A stretch of DNA of 56,049 nucleotides from Ornithinibacillus halophilus (GCF_900129485.1 NZ_FQVW01000018.1:1-56049); one strand, 5' to 3'; shown: positions 42,333 through 51,954, counted from the stretch's first letter. Notes: generated by a model from the sequence alone, not told the origin. Program-made: numbers and translations.

Positions 42333-45300
42333 CTATTCTGTTTTTCTTCTTCTTTGCATCACGATTGCTATGGTTCCAACTAGTAGTAGTCCAAATCCTA
42401 CTAATAGCCAGTTGTAGTAATTTGTTGCTGTTTTTGGAAGCTTTTTACCTTCCTCATCTTTTTCTACACCATCATTACTATTACCATTATTGCTATTGTT
42501 GTCCTTGCCGTTATTACCATTGTTTCCATCGTTTCCGTTATTTCCTTTGTTGTTACCGTCGTTGTTACCAGTTCCCGGTTTTTCCCCTTCTTCAGGGTCC
42601 TCTTCGTTTCCTGGTTCTTCACTATCTCCAGGTTCTTCTTCACCTTCGTCTGGCTCATCACCATCACCCGGTTCTTCCACTTCATGAGATACCTTCACAA
42701 CAACTGTAGTCAATGCATCCAATGTTATTTGATCTGAAGTTAATTCAAATCCTGTTGGGTCAACAACCTCATTGACGCCTGACTCATCACTATCAACCAC
42801 AACCACATCATCTTGAAGGTCGACATTATTTAGTGTAAGCGTGCGCTCCTTATCATCTGCATTTAGGAATACATAGTACTCTTCATTTCCATCAGATGAA
42901 ACAGCACGGTACGCAATAGTTAAGTCATGCTCACCTATTTCTGGTACATCCAATAAAGTTACATTATTATTCACTTCATCCATTGTACCTAGCGTAAAGG
43001 CATCTGTAGAACGACGTAGCTTAATCAAACCAGTAGTAAATTCTCTTGTTTGAGTTTGAATTGGATATAGCTCTTCATTGGTTGCCATTTGCCAATCAAT
43101 TTTATTAATCATATCCGAAGAATCATAGGAATCATGAATAAAGTACGGATACACAAATGGATTACCAGATTCATCTGTTAAGTACGTTGACTTATATGGT
43201 GCTTCCGTTGTTTCCTCACGATATTGTTTCGTGCGACCAAACTCTTGACCAGCATGGATAAATGCTGTACCTTGAGCAGTTAAAACCATCGCATTGCCAA
43301 GACGGATACGTTTGTGAATCTCTTCCTCATGAAATTCAGGATCCTTCTTAATGGATTGTGCAATCACATCATGCAATGTTAAATTATCATGTGCAGCAAT
43401 ATACGACACGACATCACCTGGGTCGTCTGCAACAAAATTATGCGGTTTTGCTGTTAAGTTATCAAAAATTTGTTGGATATTACGTGCTCCCCCAGTTAAG
43501 AAGCGTGGTTGTCCTTCACTACCGAACCCAGATTTCAACTCATTTCTGAATTCATCGGAGAATACACCAACACTATCAGTATGCTGCATCCAATCTTGGT
43601 CGGCAGGCATGACCGGTTCACCTTCATCACCTGCAAATGTTCTCCAGCCTTCTCCAATCATAATAATGTTCGGATTGATTGCTTTTGCCGTATCATAAGC
43701 AATCTGAATACTTTCTGCATCATGGTCTCCCATCATATCAAAACGGAAACCATCTATTTTAAACTCCTCCACCCAATAAGTGATAGAATCAACTAATACT
43801 TTTCGTGACATTTCATGTGTTGTTCCTAAACGGCCACCGCCGAAGCTTTCTCTTGGTGTACCATCGGCATCCATGAAATGATAGTAATTTGGTACTAAAT
43901 CTTCAAAAATATCCACTCTCGCTGTATGGTTGTACACCACATCAAGTACAACGCCCATTCCACGACTATGAATTTCATCAATTAAGCGTTTAAATTCAGC
44001 GATTCGTTGTTCCGGATCATCTGGATTTTCAGAATACATACCAGATAAAGAGAAATAACTATGAGGGTCATAGCCCCAGTTGTAATTTGTATTTGATGAA
44101 GCCCATTCAAGTAAGCGCTCATCACTCGCCCACTCGTTACCAAAGAAGTAACTCATAACAGGAAGTAATTGAATATGGGTTACACCTAAATCTTCAATAT
44201 AATCTAATTTCTCAACGAAGGATGCAAACGTACCAAACTGTGCATTCAGTTCATCTGCAATACTAGGATCCGATGTAAAATCACGCACATGTACTTCATA
44301 AATAATCGCATCTTCTTTCTTTTCAAAACCATCTATATTAGCAAAATCTAATTCTGGACCAATTGTAGATGGATCCACAATAGCAGCTTTACCAATCGGG
44401 TACTCTCCACCCATCTCAGGGTTAGCCCAAGTTGCCATTGATTTCGCATATGGATCAAGCGCTAATTTGGTTTCTCCATCATGGGTAATCTTGTAATGGT
44501 AGTAATAGCCATGTAAACTATTCAATCCCGTATTTGCTTCGTCAAGAGTTACTTCCCAAACTCCACGTTCTCCTAGAGTCATCAGGATTTCCTCATGCAC
44601 TACATCAAACTGGTTATCTTTGTCATAAAGAACAACGGATACATTTTCAGCTTTAGGTGACCATAGTTTCAATGTTGCCGTACCATCTGCATGTAACTCG
44701 GCACCTAACTCACCATCATATCCATACATCTCATCAATCATTCTCCAACCAGCGGACGCAGAAACTGTTTGTTCCCCGTAAGTTATATTAAATGGAGCTT
44801 TTTCTAAATCAAAGCTACCATATAATTCAACTACCACATCGTCTATCACTGTTGCACCATTAATAGCCATTTCATTTCCATCACTGTCAAGCACAGTAAC
44901 TCCAGATAATAGCTCTTCTTCGGTTAATCCATCGGTTTTCGAAAACCGTAATTGAATTTTTTCATCAGATAAAATTTCTCCAGAAAGAAGTGCAACTGGA
45001 ACGGAACCATAAGGATTCGTGTACACCTGGTCATCCCCATCTGTGATAAAAATTTGCTTGTATTCTAACATAGAAAACTGATAATCTCCTGTTTGCTCAC
45101 CACTATTTTTATTTACAAATAGGAATCCAATTTGCTCAGCACCCTCTGCTAACTCTATATCATAGTAAGCACCGAACTTATCAATTCCACTTGGATCATG
45201 AGCACCATCAGGCCATCCATCCGTTGGTGCAGCTACATCTCCCCAAGTCCATGCAGACCATCCATCATAATTCTGATCATCACGTTCATAATGAATCCGA

Positions 45301-48300
45301 ATCGTATTTTCCGGAAGATCCACAGGTGCTACAAGCGAAACATCATCGGACCCTTGTGTAATCCAAACTTCATTGATTTCTGGTGAAAATAATTCAACGA
45401 ACTTGTCGCCGCCATCTTTATCACCAGTAACTGTATTTAAGACTAAAAATCCTACCTTTTGCGCATCACTTTGCAATGGAATGTCAACATATGCACCATA
45501 TTCAGTTATTTGGCTGTCTACAAATGGAGTCCCACCTGATGGCCAATTTTCTGAAGGGAATTCAACGTCTTCCCATAACCATAATCCTAAGTCTGTATAG
45601 TTGTTATCATCACGTTGATAGTGTACGCGTAACGTATCTTCAGGAATTTCTGGTACAACAATCTCTCCATCAGCATCATCTTGATCAGATGTTAAGATCA
45701 CTGTTCCTCCATTCACTCGACCAGGAAGTGTAATCGTCATCGTACGATTTCCATCAACAGAATAAGAAGCGTCATTATACACATCCTCTGCTGTTGTGTT
45801 TTCCACAAATGGGACAGCAATATTAACATCAACTGCTGCTTCATTCGTATTAATACCAACAATTACTGACTTTCCTTTATATGTTCGTTTATAAATCATA
45901 TATCCATTTTCATTGTTACCCGCAATTAATTCATAACTTCCCTTAGAGAAAATTTTCGAGTAGTCATCACGGATATTTAGTAGTTTTTGATAATGGGCAT
46001 GCACGTCATTCCCCTCTACTTCATCCCAAGGGAATACATAACGATTATCATATTGTGGCCAATTATTTATCCCTGAAAGACCAAGCTCTTCTCCATAATA
46101 AATGACAGGCTGACCTTTCGATGTAATTTGCAATGTTGAAGCAGCCATTAGCTTACTAGTATCTTGGTCACCAATATAATGTAGGAACCCGTCTTCATCA
46201 TGGCTACCTAAGAACTGACCCATTGTTCCTGTATTGTCTATTACATCATTTCTTTCCTGAATTTTAGCATCAACTGAACGAATATTTCCGTTCACTAAAT
46301 CTCTAGCAATTGATTTAAATTCAAAATCGAGTAACGAATCCATCGTCCCTGTATTTAAGTAACGGTCAGCATATTCATTGGTTGCAGTTGCACCAAAAGC
46401 CTCCCCAATCATCTTAAATTCTGGAATGGTTTTCGTTAATTCATTTTTAAAATGCATCAATGTTGCTTCGTCCACATGTTTCACTGTATCAACACGGAAA
46501 TAATCAATGGTATTTCCATTATCTGTTGTCGCTTTTTCAAGCCAATTCACTTGCCAATCAACAATTGTCTCACGCACAAGAGGGTCTTCTGTTTTGAAAT
46601 CTGGAAGTCCAGAAAGTTCTCCAGTTACTTCATCTCCATAATCCCCACCATCTTGACGGAGCATGTCTTCAAATCGCAAGCGGTCTTCATCTGTTGGATA
46701 TCCTGCTTGTGGGTCTACCACATTGCCATCATCCATTTTTAATCCATAACCTGCATGGTTCAACACCACATCAACCATTATTTTAATACCACGTTCACTT
46801 GCAGCATCAATTAATTCATGGAATTCCTCAAGTGTACCAAGGTGTGGGTTAAGTTCTTCAAAATCTAATCCCCAATACCCATGATAGCTATGATATGGGA
46901 TGTTATTTGCGTTTGGATCATTGTAAGCCACGTCATGGTACACATTCTCTACAATCGGTGTGATCCAAATTGTATTGATTCCAAGGTCATCTAAATAATC
47001 AAGATTTTGGGTGACTCCTTTAAAATCTCCACCTTGATATGAGCCAGGACTTGTTGGGTCATAGCCAATATTATTATTGTTTGCTTCATTTCCATCAGCA
47101 AAGCGGTCTGTCAGCATGAAATAAATTCGCGCCTCATCCCAGTCAAAATCTTCTTCCCCATTTACTACACGTGGTTCAACATGAATTTCTGCTTCATTTG
47201 TATGCGTACCACCATAAACATCGACAACCGTTACAGGCAATGTTTTCGTACCAGCTGTTACTTGATCACTAACAGCAATCGTTACTTCATTTAATTCAGG
47301 ACTAATAGCTGTTTTGCTATCGCCACCAACCGCTGTTAAATCAACATACATTTCACGAATTGAATTCGCATCCAATTCATTCCCAGTTCCGTCCACTACA
47401 TGTAACGATAGTACAGCATTTTGATTGTAGTTAATTGAGTTAGGGGAAACTTCTGTATCAATAGTTATATCCACAGAAGAAAGCGTAATGAACGATTTGC
47501 CTTCATCATTTACGTTGTAAGGGTCGGCAATTTCCTGTGTTTCTCCATTCTTCGATACAACATACGTATATTCATACGTACCCTCTGCTAAATCCTCCAC
47601 GTTGGTAATGAAGCGTTCATTTTCTTCTTCAAAAGTCATATCATATACGTTTCCATCTAACTTCACTTGTACAGAATCAATGGTATTCATTGCGTTTTCT
47701 CGGTAAAGTTCTGCATCACGATAGAAAAAGCTGACATTACCTTGGTCAATAACAGGTGCAGAAGCAAATGGTACGGTACGGAACTCCACTTCACCTTCTT
47801 TGACAAATACTTTTGTCAAATCTTCAGTTGGGCTAATTTGGATTGTACGGTCTTCATCAACATCTACCTCAGACCAATCTGTCCCTTTCCGTAATTTAAA
47901 GCCCATGCTGTTATTGGTTGGACCTACTTCAATATTCGCCGTTGCTACTTCAGCTACTTCCTCAAAATCGATTTGTCCTTCACGAGCACCAGTATTCCAA
48001 GTCCAGATGTTCCAGCCTTCATAATCCTGGTTCTCTCTCTCATAAACAAATCGTACAGTTGGTGGGTAAAAATCATCCCCGATAGCAGGTTCACTATAGT
48101 AAACCTCCTCATCACCTTGAACGATCCACACTTCTACTTGATTTTCCCCATCAGGCATTGTGATGGTTCTTTCCATCTCTTGACTGTCCCACTCACCAAG
48201 TCTTGTAATAATACTTAGTTCATTTTGGACAAATTCATATGTTCCACTTGCAAATTCGCCATTCATTGATTGAAATTCATATCCAGCGCCATTCATACCG

Positions 48301-49016
48301 TTGCCCCAGATCCACATATCCCAATCCATTGCAGTGCCATCATGGCGATAATAATTAATGGTAAATTCATTCATCGTATCCACAATCAATACTTCTTTCG
48401 TAGATACGTAGCCATTAAATTCTGCTTGGATGGTGAATGTTTCACCAACTTGTGCTTCATTTGAAACAGCCAGTACATCGCTATTTATAGCTACCCCTGA
48501 TATGTCCTCTGCGATGGACCATGTTGGAACAGCTTCATCGTTCGTTGTTCCTTCAGGGCTGAAGAAAGTTCCAGTTAAGGTTGTTTCACTTCCTACCTCC
48601 ACTGAATCAGGAACTTCATCCACTTTCACGCCAGGTACATGAACGACAGAATTCCCTCCATTCATAAGTGGGTTTAATTGGTCAGGAAAATCTCCTTCCT
48701 CCCAAGACGTACCCTTAGCAAACTTATATTCATATGTACCAGGGTCTAATGAAATCGTCTTAGTAAAAACACCATCCACATTTTCCATTGGAATGGCATT
48801 TGAAATGTCCCATTCGTTTAAGCTACCGACAACATACAATGCATCACCATCGTGTACAGCATTGAAAGTAACATTTCCTTCATTATCTACTACAGGACTC
48901 TGAAGGCTGTCAGTTGTGCCGTCAGCTAGCACTGGTTGCACACCAGTGAATAAACTAAGGAACATTAATGCAGTTAAAAAAATCGAGATACTTCGTTGAT
49001 AGCGCTTGATTAGCAT
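42333..49016 (-). CDS. Wall-anchored amylopullulanase with two GH13 domains
   Basis: This surface enzyme of about 2,227 residues degrades starch, glycogen or pullulan. Order: signal peptide (cleavage after VLA), glycogen-binding-like module (about 45-130), two CBM41/PUD modules (about 220-415), first GH13 domain (about 630-1020: YFRVDTVKHVDE, MIGEAFG, GSHDEDG), two more CBM41 modules (about 1100-1290), a CBM48-like module, and a second GH13 domain of pullulanase type (about 1500-1900: YNWGYDP, GFRFDMMGDH, MIGEGWR, AAHDNLTLHD). An acidic then Gly/Asn-rich wall spanner, LPKTA, a membrane helix and RRRKTE follow. All catalytic acids are visible. ATG 49016 follows AGGAGAAAAGGGG. LacI-type operators lie upstream. 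Confidence 0.95.
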   Translation of the reverse strand: MLIKRYQRSISIFLTALMFLSLFTGVQPVLADGTTDSLQSPVVDNEGNVTFNAVHDGDALYVVGSLNEWDISNAIPMENVDGVFTKTISLDPGTYEYKFAKGTSWEEGDFPDQLNPLMNGGNSVVHVPGVKVDEVPDSVEVGSETTLTGTFFSPEGTTNDEAVPTWSIAEDISGVAINSDVLAVSNEAQVGETFTIQAEFNGYVSTKEVLIVDTMNEFTINYYRHDGTAMDWDMWIWGNGMNGAGYEFQSMNGEFASGTYEFVQNELSIITRLGEWDSQEMERTITMPDGENQVEVWIVQGDEEVYYSEPAIGDDFYPPTVRFVYERENQDYEGWNIWTWNTGAREGQIDFEEVAEVATANIEVGPTNNSMGFKLRKGTDWSEVDVDEDRTIQISPTEDLTKVFVKEGEVEFRTVPFASAPVIDQGNVSFFYRDAELYRENAMNTIDSVQVKLDGNVYDMTFEEENERFITNVEDLAEGTYEYTYVVSKNGETQEIADPYNVNDEGKSFITLSSVDITIDTEVSPNSINYNQNAVLSLHVVDGTGNELDANSIREMYVDLTAVGGDSKTAISPELNEVTIAVSDQVTAGTKTLPVTVVDVYGGTHTNEAEIHVEPRVVNGEEDFDWDEARIYFMLTDRFADGNEANNNNIGYDPTSPGSYQGGDFKGVTQNLDYLDDLGINTIWITPIVENVYHDVAYNDPNANNIPYHSYHGYWGLDFEELNPHLGTLEEFHELIDAASERGIKIMVDVVLNHAGYGLKMDDGNVVDPQAGYPTDEDRLRFEDMLRQDGGDYGDEVTGELSGLPDFKTEDPLVRETIVDWQVNWLEKATTDNGNTIDYFRVDTVKHVDEATLMHFKNELTKTIPEFKMIGEAFGATATNEYADRYLNTGTMDSLLDFEFKSIARDLVNGNIRSVDAKIQERNDVIDNTGTMGQFLGSHDEDGFLHYIGDQDTSKLMAASTLQITSKGQPVIYYGEELGLSGINNWPQYDNRYVFPWDEVEGNDVHAHYQKLLNIRDDYSKIFSKGSYELIAGNNENGYMIYKRTYKGKSVIVGINTNEAAVDVNIAVPFVENTTAEDVYNDASYSVDGNRTMTITLPGRVNGGTVILTSDQDDADGEIVVPEIPEDTLRVHYQRDDNNYTDLGLWLWEDVEFPSENWPSGGTPFVDSQITEYGAYVDIPLQSDAQKVGFLVLNTVTGDKDGGDKFVELFSPEINEVWITQGSDDVSLVAPVDLPENTIRIHYERDDQNYDGWSAWTWGDVAAPTDGWPDGAHDPSGIDKFGAYYDIELAEGAEQIGFLFVNKNSGEQTGDYQFSMLEYKQIFITDGDDQVYTNPYGSVPVALLSGEILSDEKIQLRFSKTDGLTEEELLSGVTVLDSDGNEMAINGATVIDDVVVELYGSFDLEKAPFNITYGEQTVSASAGWRMIDEMYGYDGELGAELHADGTATLKLWSPKAENVSVVLYDKDNQFDVVHEEILMTLGERGVWEVTLDEANTGLNSLHGYYYHYKITHDGETKLALDPYAKSMATWANPEMGGEYPIGKAAIVDPSTIGPELDFANIDGFEKKEDAIIYEVHVRDFTSDPSIADELNAQFGTFASFVEKLDYIEDLGVTHIQLLPVMSYFFGNEWASDERLLEWASSNTNYNWGYDPHSYFSLSGMYSENPDDPEQRIAEFKRLIDEIHSRGMGVVLDVVYNHTARVDIFEDLVPNYYHFMDADGTPRESFGGGRLGTTHEMSRKVLVDSITYWVEEFKIDGFRFDMMGDHDAESIQIAYDTAKAINPNIIMIGEGWRTFAGDEGEPVMPADQDWMQHTDSVGVFSDEFRNELKSGFGSEGQPRFLTGGARNIQQIFDNLTAKPHNFVADDPGDVVSYIAAHDNLTLHDVIAQSIKKDPEFHEEEIHKRIRLGNAMVLTAQGTAFIHAGQEFGRTKQYREETTEAPYKSTYLTDESGNPFVYPYFIHDSYDSSDMINKIDWQMATNEELYPIQTQTREFTTGLIKLRRSTDAFTLGTMDEVNNNVTLLDVPEIGEHDLTIAYRAVSSDGNEEYYVFLNADDKERTLTLNNVDLQDDVVVVDSDESGVNEVVDPTGFELTSDQITLDALTTVVVKVSHEVEEPGDGDEPDEGEEEPGDSEEPGNEEDPEEGEKPGTGNNDGNNKGNNGNDGNNGNNGKDNNSNNGNSNDGVEKDEEGKKLPKTATNYYNWLLVGFGLLLVGTIAIVMQRRRKTE

Positions 49017-49042
49017 CCCCTTTTCTCCTCTCAAATGTTTTG

Positions 49043-49056
49043 TGAAAACGTTTGCA
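49043..49056. promoter_or_regulatory. cre/LacI-type operator in the amylopullulanase leader
   Basis: TGAAAACGTTTGCA differs from the cre consensus at one position and is embedded in the longer near-palindrome TTTTGTGAAAACGTTT / GCACAAAA. It lies about 27 bp upstream of the start codon. CcpA or a MalR-type regulator could bind. Confidence 0.6.
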
Positions 49057-49108
49057 CAAAACAGTATAAAAAAAGACCTAAAATATTAATGATTATGTTG
49101 AGTTTGTA

Positions 49109-49122
49109 TGCAAACGCTTTCC
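49109..49122. promoter_or_regulatory. Second LacI-type operator at the amylopullulanase promoter
   Basis: TGCAAACGCTTTCC has the CAAACG/CGCTTT half-sites of LacI-family operators. On the minus strand TTGCAT within it, 17 bp and ATTAAT form a possible promoter, so binding would cover the -35 box. Confidence 0.5.
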
Positions 49123-49183
49123 TAAACAATATAATACTATGAAACTAGCAAAACAACAACAGTTTTGGATGGTGCCTTTGGAT

Positions 49184-49640
49184 GGTGCCTGTCACTTGTC
49201 GAAATAAATCGAATAATTCGGGTGTTTCAGGAAGGTTCACGATCGATATGTTTAAAAAGGGTTTGGAATTGAGAGTTAAATAGGAAAGGGGGCGCTCGCT
49301 GACCTTGAAGATTCGCTCCTCATCTCCCCATATTCGATCACTCCCCCCCTAGATTTCGCTCCTCGCACCCCGGTTTTCGCTCGACTCCCCCAGGAAATCG
49401 CTCCTCTACAACCTATATTCGCTCCACAACCCCAGTGATTCGCTCCTCTCACCCTGGTTTTCGCTCGCAGGCCTTGAAGAATCGCTCCTCTACAACCCAT
49501 ATTCGCTCCACATCCCCAGGGATTCGATCCTCACCTCCCATATTCGCTCCCCACCCTAGGAAATCGCTCGCCCCTTCTACCTCTAATAAAAAAACACCTG
49601 CCACACCCCGTTCGACAAAAATCGGGAAGTGACAGGCACC
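49184..49640. repeat. Full-length MITE-like copy A (457 bp)
   Basis: It begins GGTGCCTGTCACTTGTCG (49184) and ends AAGTGACAGGCACC (49640), so the ends are inverted repeats. Between them are a 90-bp segment shared with copy B (GGAAGGTTCACGATCGATA), about thirteen 21-bp units with TTCGCTCC, TTCGATC or ATCGCTCC cores (49296-49572), and the segment AAAACACCTGCCAC. No ORF with an SD is present; the frames across the array are artefacts. The last base lies 3 bp from the stop codon of a small membrane ORF. Confidence 0.88.
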
Positions 49641-49643
49641 ATT

Positions 49644-49790
49644 TCACTTTACAATCCTAATACTCCGTCGTCTTCTTCTATACTTATAATCCGAGATGGA
49701 TCCTTTAGCGATAACTACAAGAGAAATTATAGATACAATTAACATTACCAACAACCAACCTACAATAGTTAAGGACGCCACGATCACCAT
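49644..49790 (-). CDS. 48-residue membrane peptide
   Basis: This short ORF starts at ATG 49790 with GGAGGGG 7 nt upstream, an unusually good site for a spurious frame. It encodes a long hydrophobic segment (residues 2-28, IVASLTIVGWLLVMLIVS and onward) followed by a basic tail (YKYRRRRRSIRIVK). An extended -10 promoter (TGGTATAAT, 49822-49830, minus strand) lies just upstream. It resembles the small membrane proteins of the DUF4083 kind found near carbohydrate genes, but the family call is tentative. A repeat end begins 3 bp after its stop codon. Confidence 0.6.
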   Translation of the reverse strand: MVIVASLTIVGWLLVMLIVSIISLVVIAKGSISDYKYRRRRRSIRIVK

Positions 49791-49821
49791 TTCAATCCCC
49801 TCCGAAAATATATGTCATATA

Positions 49822-49830
49822 ATTATACCA
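49822..49830 (-). promoter_or_regulatory. Extended -10 promoter of the 48-residue peptide gene
   Basis: TGGTATAAT on the minus strand (TG, one base, TATAAT), 32 nt upstream of the start codon; no good -35 box. Confidence 0.45.
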
Positions 49831-50028
49831 GAAAATTCAGTAAATAGTAGACGTTATCTGGTATTTGAGTCAGATTATTATGATTTCCGTATCCGTTAGC
49901 CCATTTATTGATCAGTTTAAACTCAAAATTAGCTCTCCCTCACCCATCCATTCAATTCCCCCCAAAAACCCTACACAGTAGGCTCTCATCCCTAAATATT
50001 AATTCTTTGTAAATTTGAGAAAATTAAG

Positions 50029-50057
50029 TTGACAACGCTTTCACAATATGATTAAAT
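50029..50057 (+). promoter_or_regulatory. ugp promoter overlapped by a perfect cre site
   Basis: TTGACA (50029-50034) is followed after 17 bp by TTAAAT. The 14-mer at 50030-50043 reads TGAAAGCGTTGTCA on the minus strand, matching TGWAANCGNTNWCA at every position and covering the -35 box. Repression by CcpA is expected. The 49871-50219 gap holds this promoter and the leader below. Confidence 0.7.
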
Positions 50058-50095
50058 TTAAGACAAGTTAATACATTGTATGGAGATAATCGGAG

Positions 50096-50144
50096 ATCCA
50101 CAAAAAGTTGCCTCATATATAGTAGGGAGGGGTTTTTTGTGGAT
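50096..50144 (+). promoter_or_regulatory. Leader stem-loop of the ugp operon
   Basis: ATCCACAAAAA pairs perfectly with TTTTTGTGGAT across a 27-nt loop, 75 nt before the ugpA start. It has no following T-run, so a mRNA-stability or protein-binding role is more likely than termination. Confidence 0.45.
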
Positions 50145-50219
50145 TAATTTATTTTAGGGGGTGATTTCCCGTACATAGGCAGCTTAGCGAACAAGAAGAA
50201 GAAGGGGTGTAAATTACTT

Positions 50220-51131
50220 TTGGCACAAACAGCAAAAACAACAAAGTCAAGTTATCATAGTCGCAAGAAATTATTCGGTATCGGAATGCTGTACTTATCC
50301 CCTGCCTTACTATTACTCGGAGTTTTTCTATTTTATCCAATGCTTAAAACACTTTACTTCAGTTTTTTTGAGGTGAGTGGTGGGGGAACAATTGAAGGTT
50401 GGGTTGGCTTTGGCCATTATGTTGAATTATTCCAATCTAGTGAATTTCGTAAAAGTATGGTTGGTACCTTCTTATTTGTACTGTATACCGTACCTGCCGA
50501 AATTCTTATTGCTTTATTTTTAGCAGTAATTGCTAGTGAAAAATTAAAGGGAATTGGCTTTTTTAGAACCGTTTTCTCATCTACACTAGGAGTTTCTGTT
50601 GCAGCTGGTGCAACCATTTTCTTATTCCTATTCCACCCATCGTTAGGAGTACTAAACAGTATCTTAGGGTTTGTGGGAATTGACGGAGTAGAATGGCTAA
50701 CAAGTTCCAAATGGGCCCTCGTCTCTGTAGCGATTACAACCGTTTGGATGCACATCGGTATCAATTTCATTATTTTACTTGGTGGCTTACAAAATATTTC
50801 AAAAGAACTATACGAAAGTGCAGATATCGATGGAGCAGGTTATTTCCAAAAGCTCTTTAAAATTACAATACCAATGCTATCACCAGTATTGTTCTTCGTA
50901 ATCATTATCGGTGTTATCGGCGCTTTCCAGACATTTGGACAGATTGATATTTTAACTGGTGGAGGACCTGCAGGATCAACGAATATTATCGTTTACTCTA
51001 TTTATCTAGAAGCCTTCTCCTATGGAAACTTCGGATTTGCGAGTGCACAAGCGATTCTATTATTTATCATTATCCTAATTGTTACCATCATCCAGTTTAG
51101 AATCGGAGAAAAGAGGGTGCATTATCAATGA
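50220..51131 (+). CDS. ugpA: Glycerol-3-phosphate-type ABC transporter permease (UgpA-like)
   Basis: This 303-residue permease of the MalF/UgpA group has six membrane helices and the EAA loop ELYESADIDGAGYFQKLFKITIPMLSP, which docks the ATPase (seen as ESADIDGAGYFQKLFKITIP). The TTG start at 50220 has AAGGGGTG about 10 nt upstream. It is followed by ugpE with a 4-nt overlap, then ugpB. Assignment to glycerol-3-phosphate or glycerophosphodiesters rests on the UgpB-like binding protein and the diesterase gene downstream. No ATPase gene is in the operon, so a shared MsmK/UgpC-type ATPase must serve it. Confidence 0.88.
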   Translation: MAQTAKTTKSSYHSRKKLFGIGMLYLSPALLLLGVFLFYPMLKTLYFSFFEVSGGGTIEGWVGFGHYVELFQSSEFRKSMVGTFLFVLYTVPAEILIALFLAVIASEKLKGIGFFRTVFSSTLGVSVAAGATIFLFLFHPSLGVLNSILGFVGIDGVEWLTSSKWALVSVAITTVWMHIGINFIILLGGLQNISKELYESADIDGAGYFQKLFKITIPMLSPVLFFVIIIGVIGAFQTFGQIDILTGGGPAGSTNIIVYSIYLEAFSYGNFGFASAQAILLFIIILIVTIIQFRIGEKRVHYQ

Positions 51132-51937
51132 TTAAAAAAATTATCCTTTACACATTACTGATATTGTCATCAATCATCCTTTTTTTCCCGATTCTATATG
51201 CAGTTTCAGCAAGTTTCATGACACCACAAGAAATTTATGCTGGTAAATTGTTGCCATCATCGATTAATTTTGATGCCTATAAAAATGTATTCGAGCGAGT
51301 TCCATTGCTTCACTACCTAACAGTCAGCTTTTGGGTATCATTTATCGTTATGATTGGACAGTTAATCGTTTGTAGTTTATCTGCATATGCATTTGTGTTC
51401 ATTCCTTTTAAAGGAAGAAACTTAATCTTTTTCATATTCTTAGCAACGATGCTAATTCCGTGGGAAGCGACAATTATTCCAAACTTCTTAACGATATTAA
51501 ATCTTGGTTGGGTAAACACATATGCGGGCCTTACACTCCCATTCTTCGCCCTACCGTTTGGAATATTTCTATTAAGACAGCACTTCCTCACACTACCAAA
51601 AGAATTGTGGGAATCCGCACAAGTGGATGGCTGTTCAAGATTTCGATTTTATTTACGTTTCGCGTTACCACTATCCAAATCATCATTAAGTGCGTTAGGG
51701 ATCTACGGATTTTTAACAACATGGAATCAATACCTATGGCCACTACTTGTTACGAATGATGACACGGTTAGAACCGTACAAATCGGGTTAAAAATGCTAA
51801 TTGCCAATGAAAGTTCCTCGTCTTGGAATCTAGTAATGGCAGGTGTGGTAACTATCTTAATTCCAACTCTACTCCTATTATTTATAGGATTAAAGTATAT
51901 CAGAGAAGGATTAACAGCAGGAGCAGTAAAAGGTTAG
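51128..51937 (+). CDS. ugpE: Glycerol-3-phosphate-type ABC transporter permease (UgpE-like)
   Basis: This 269-residue permease of the MalG/UgpE group has six helices. Conserved parts are FPILYAVSASFMTPQEIYAG, LIPWEATIIPNFLTILNLGW (a UgpE-like segment) and the EAA loop ELWESAQVDGCSRFRFYLRF. It forms the membrane channel with UgpA. Its ATG overlaps the ugpA stop codon. The 3' part overlaps a longer but unused frame of ugpB. Confidence 0.88.
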   Translation: MIKKIILYTLLILSSIILFFPILYAVSASFMTPQEIYAGKLLPSSINFDAYKNVFERVPLLHYLTVSFWVSFIVMIGQLIVCSLSAYAFVFIPFKGRNLIFFIFLATMLIPWEATIIPNFLTILNLGWVNTYAGLTLPFFALPFGIFLLRQHFLTLPKELWESAQVDGCSRFRFYLRFALPLSKSSLSALGIYGFLTTWNQYLWPLLVTNDDTVRTVQIGLKMLIANESSSSWNLVMAGVVTILIPTLLLLFIGLKYIREGLTAGAVKG

Positions 51938-51954
51938 TAAATTTGAAAGGGGAA

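Noticed and set aside
49296-49572. CRISPR array
   Set aside because: The conserved core is only about 8 bp and the spacers about 13 bp, at a 21-bp period; no cas genes are present and the same spacer words recur at other loci.
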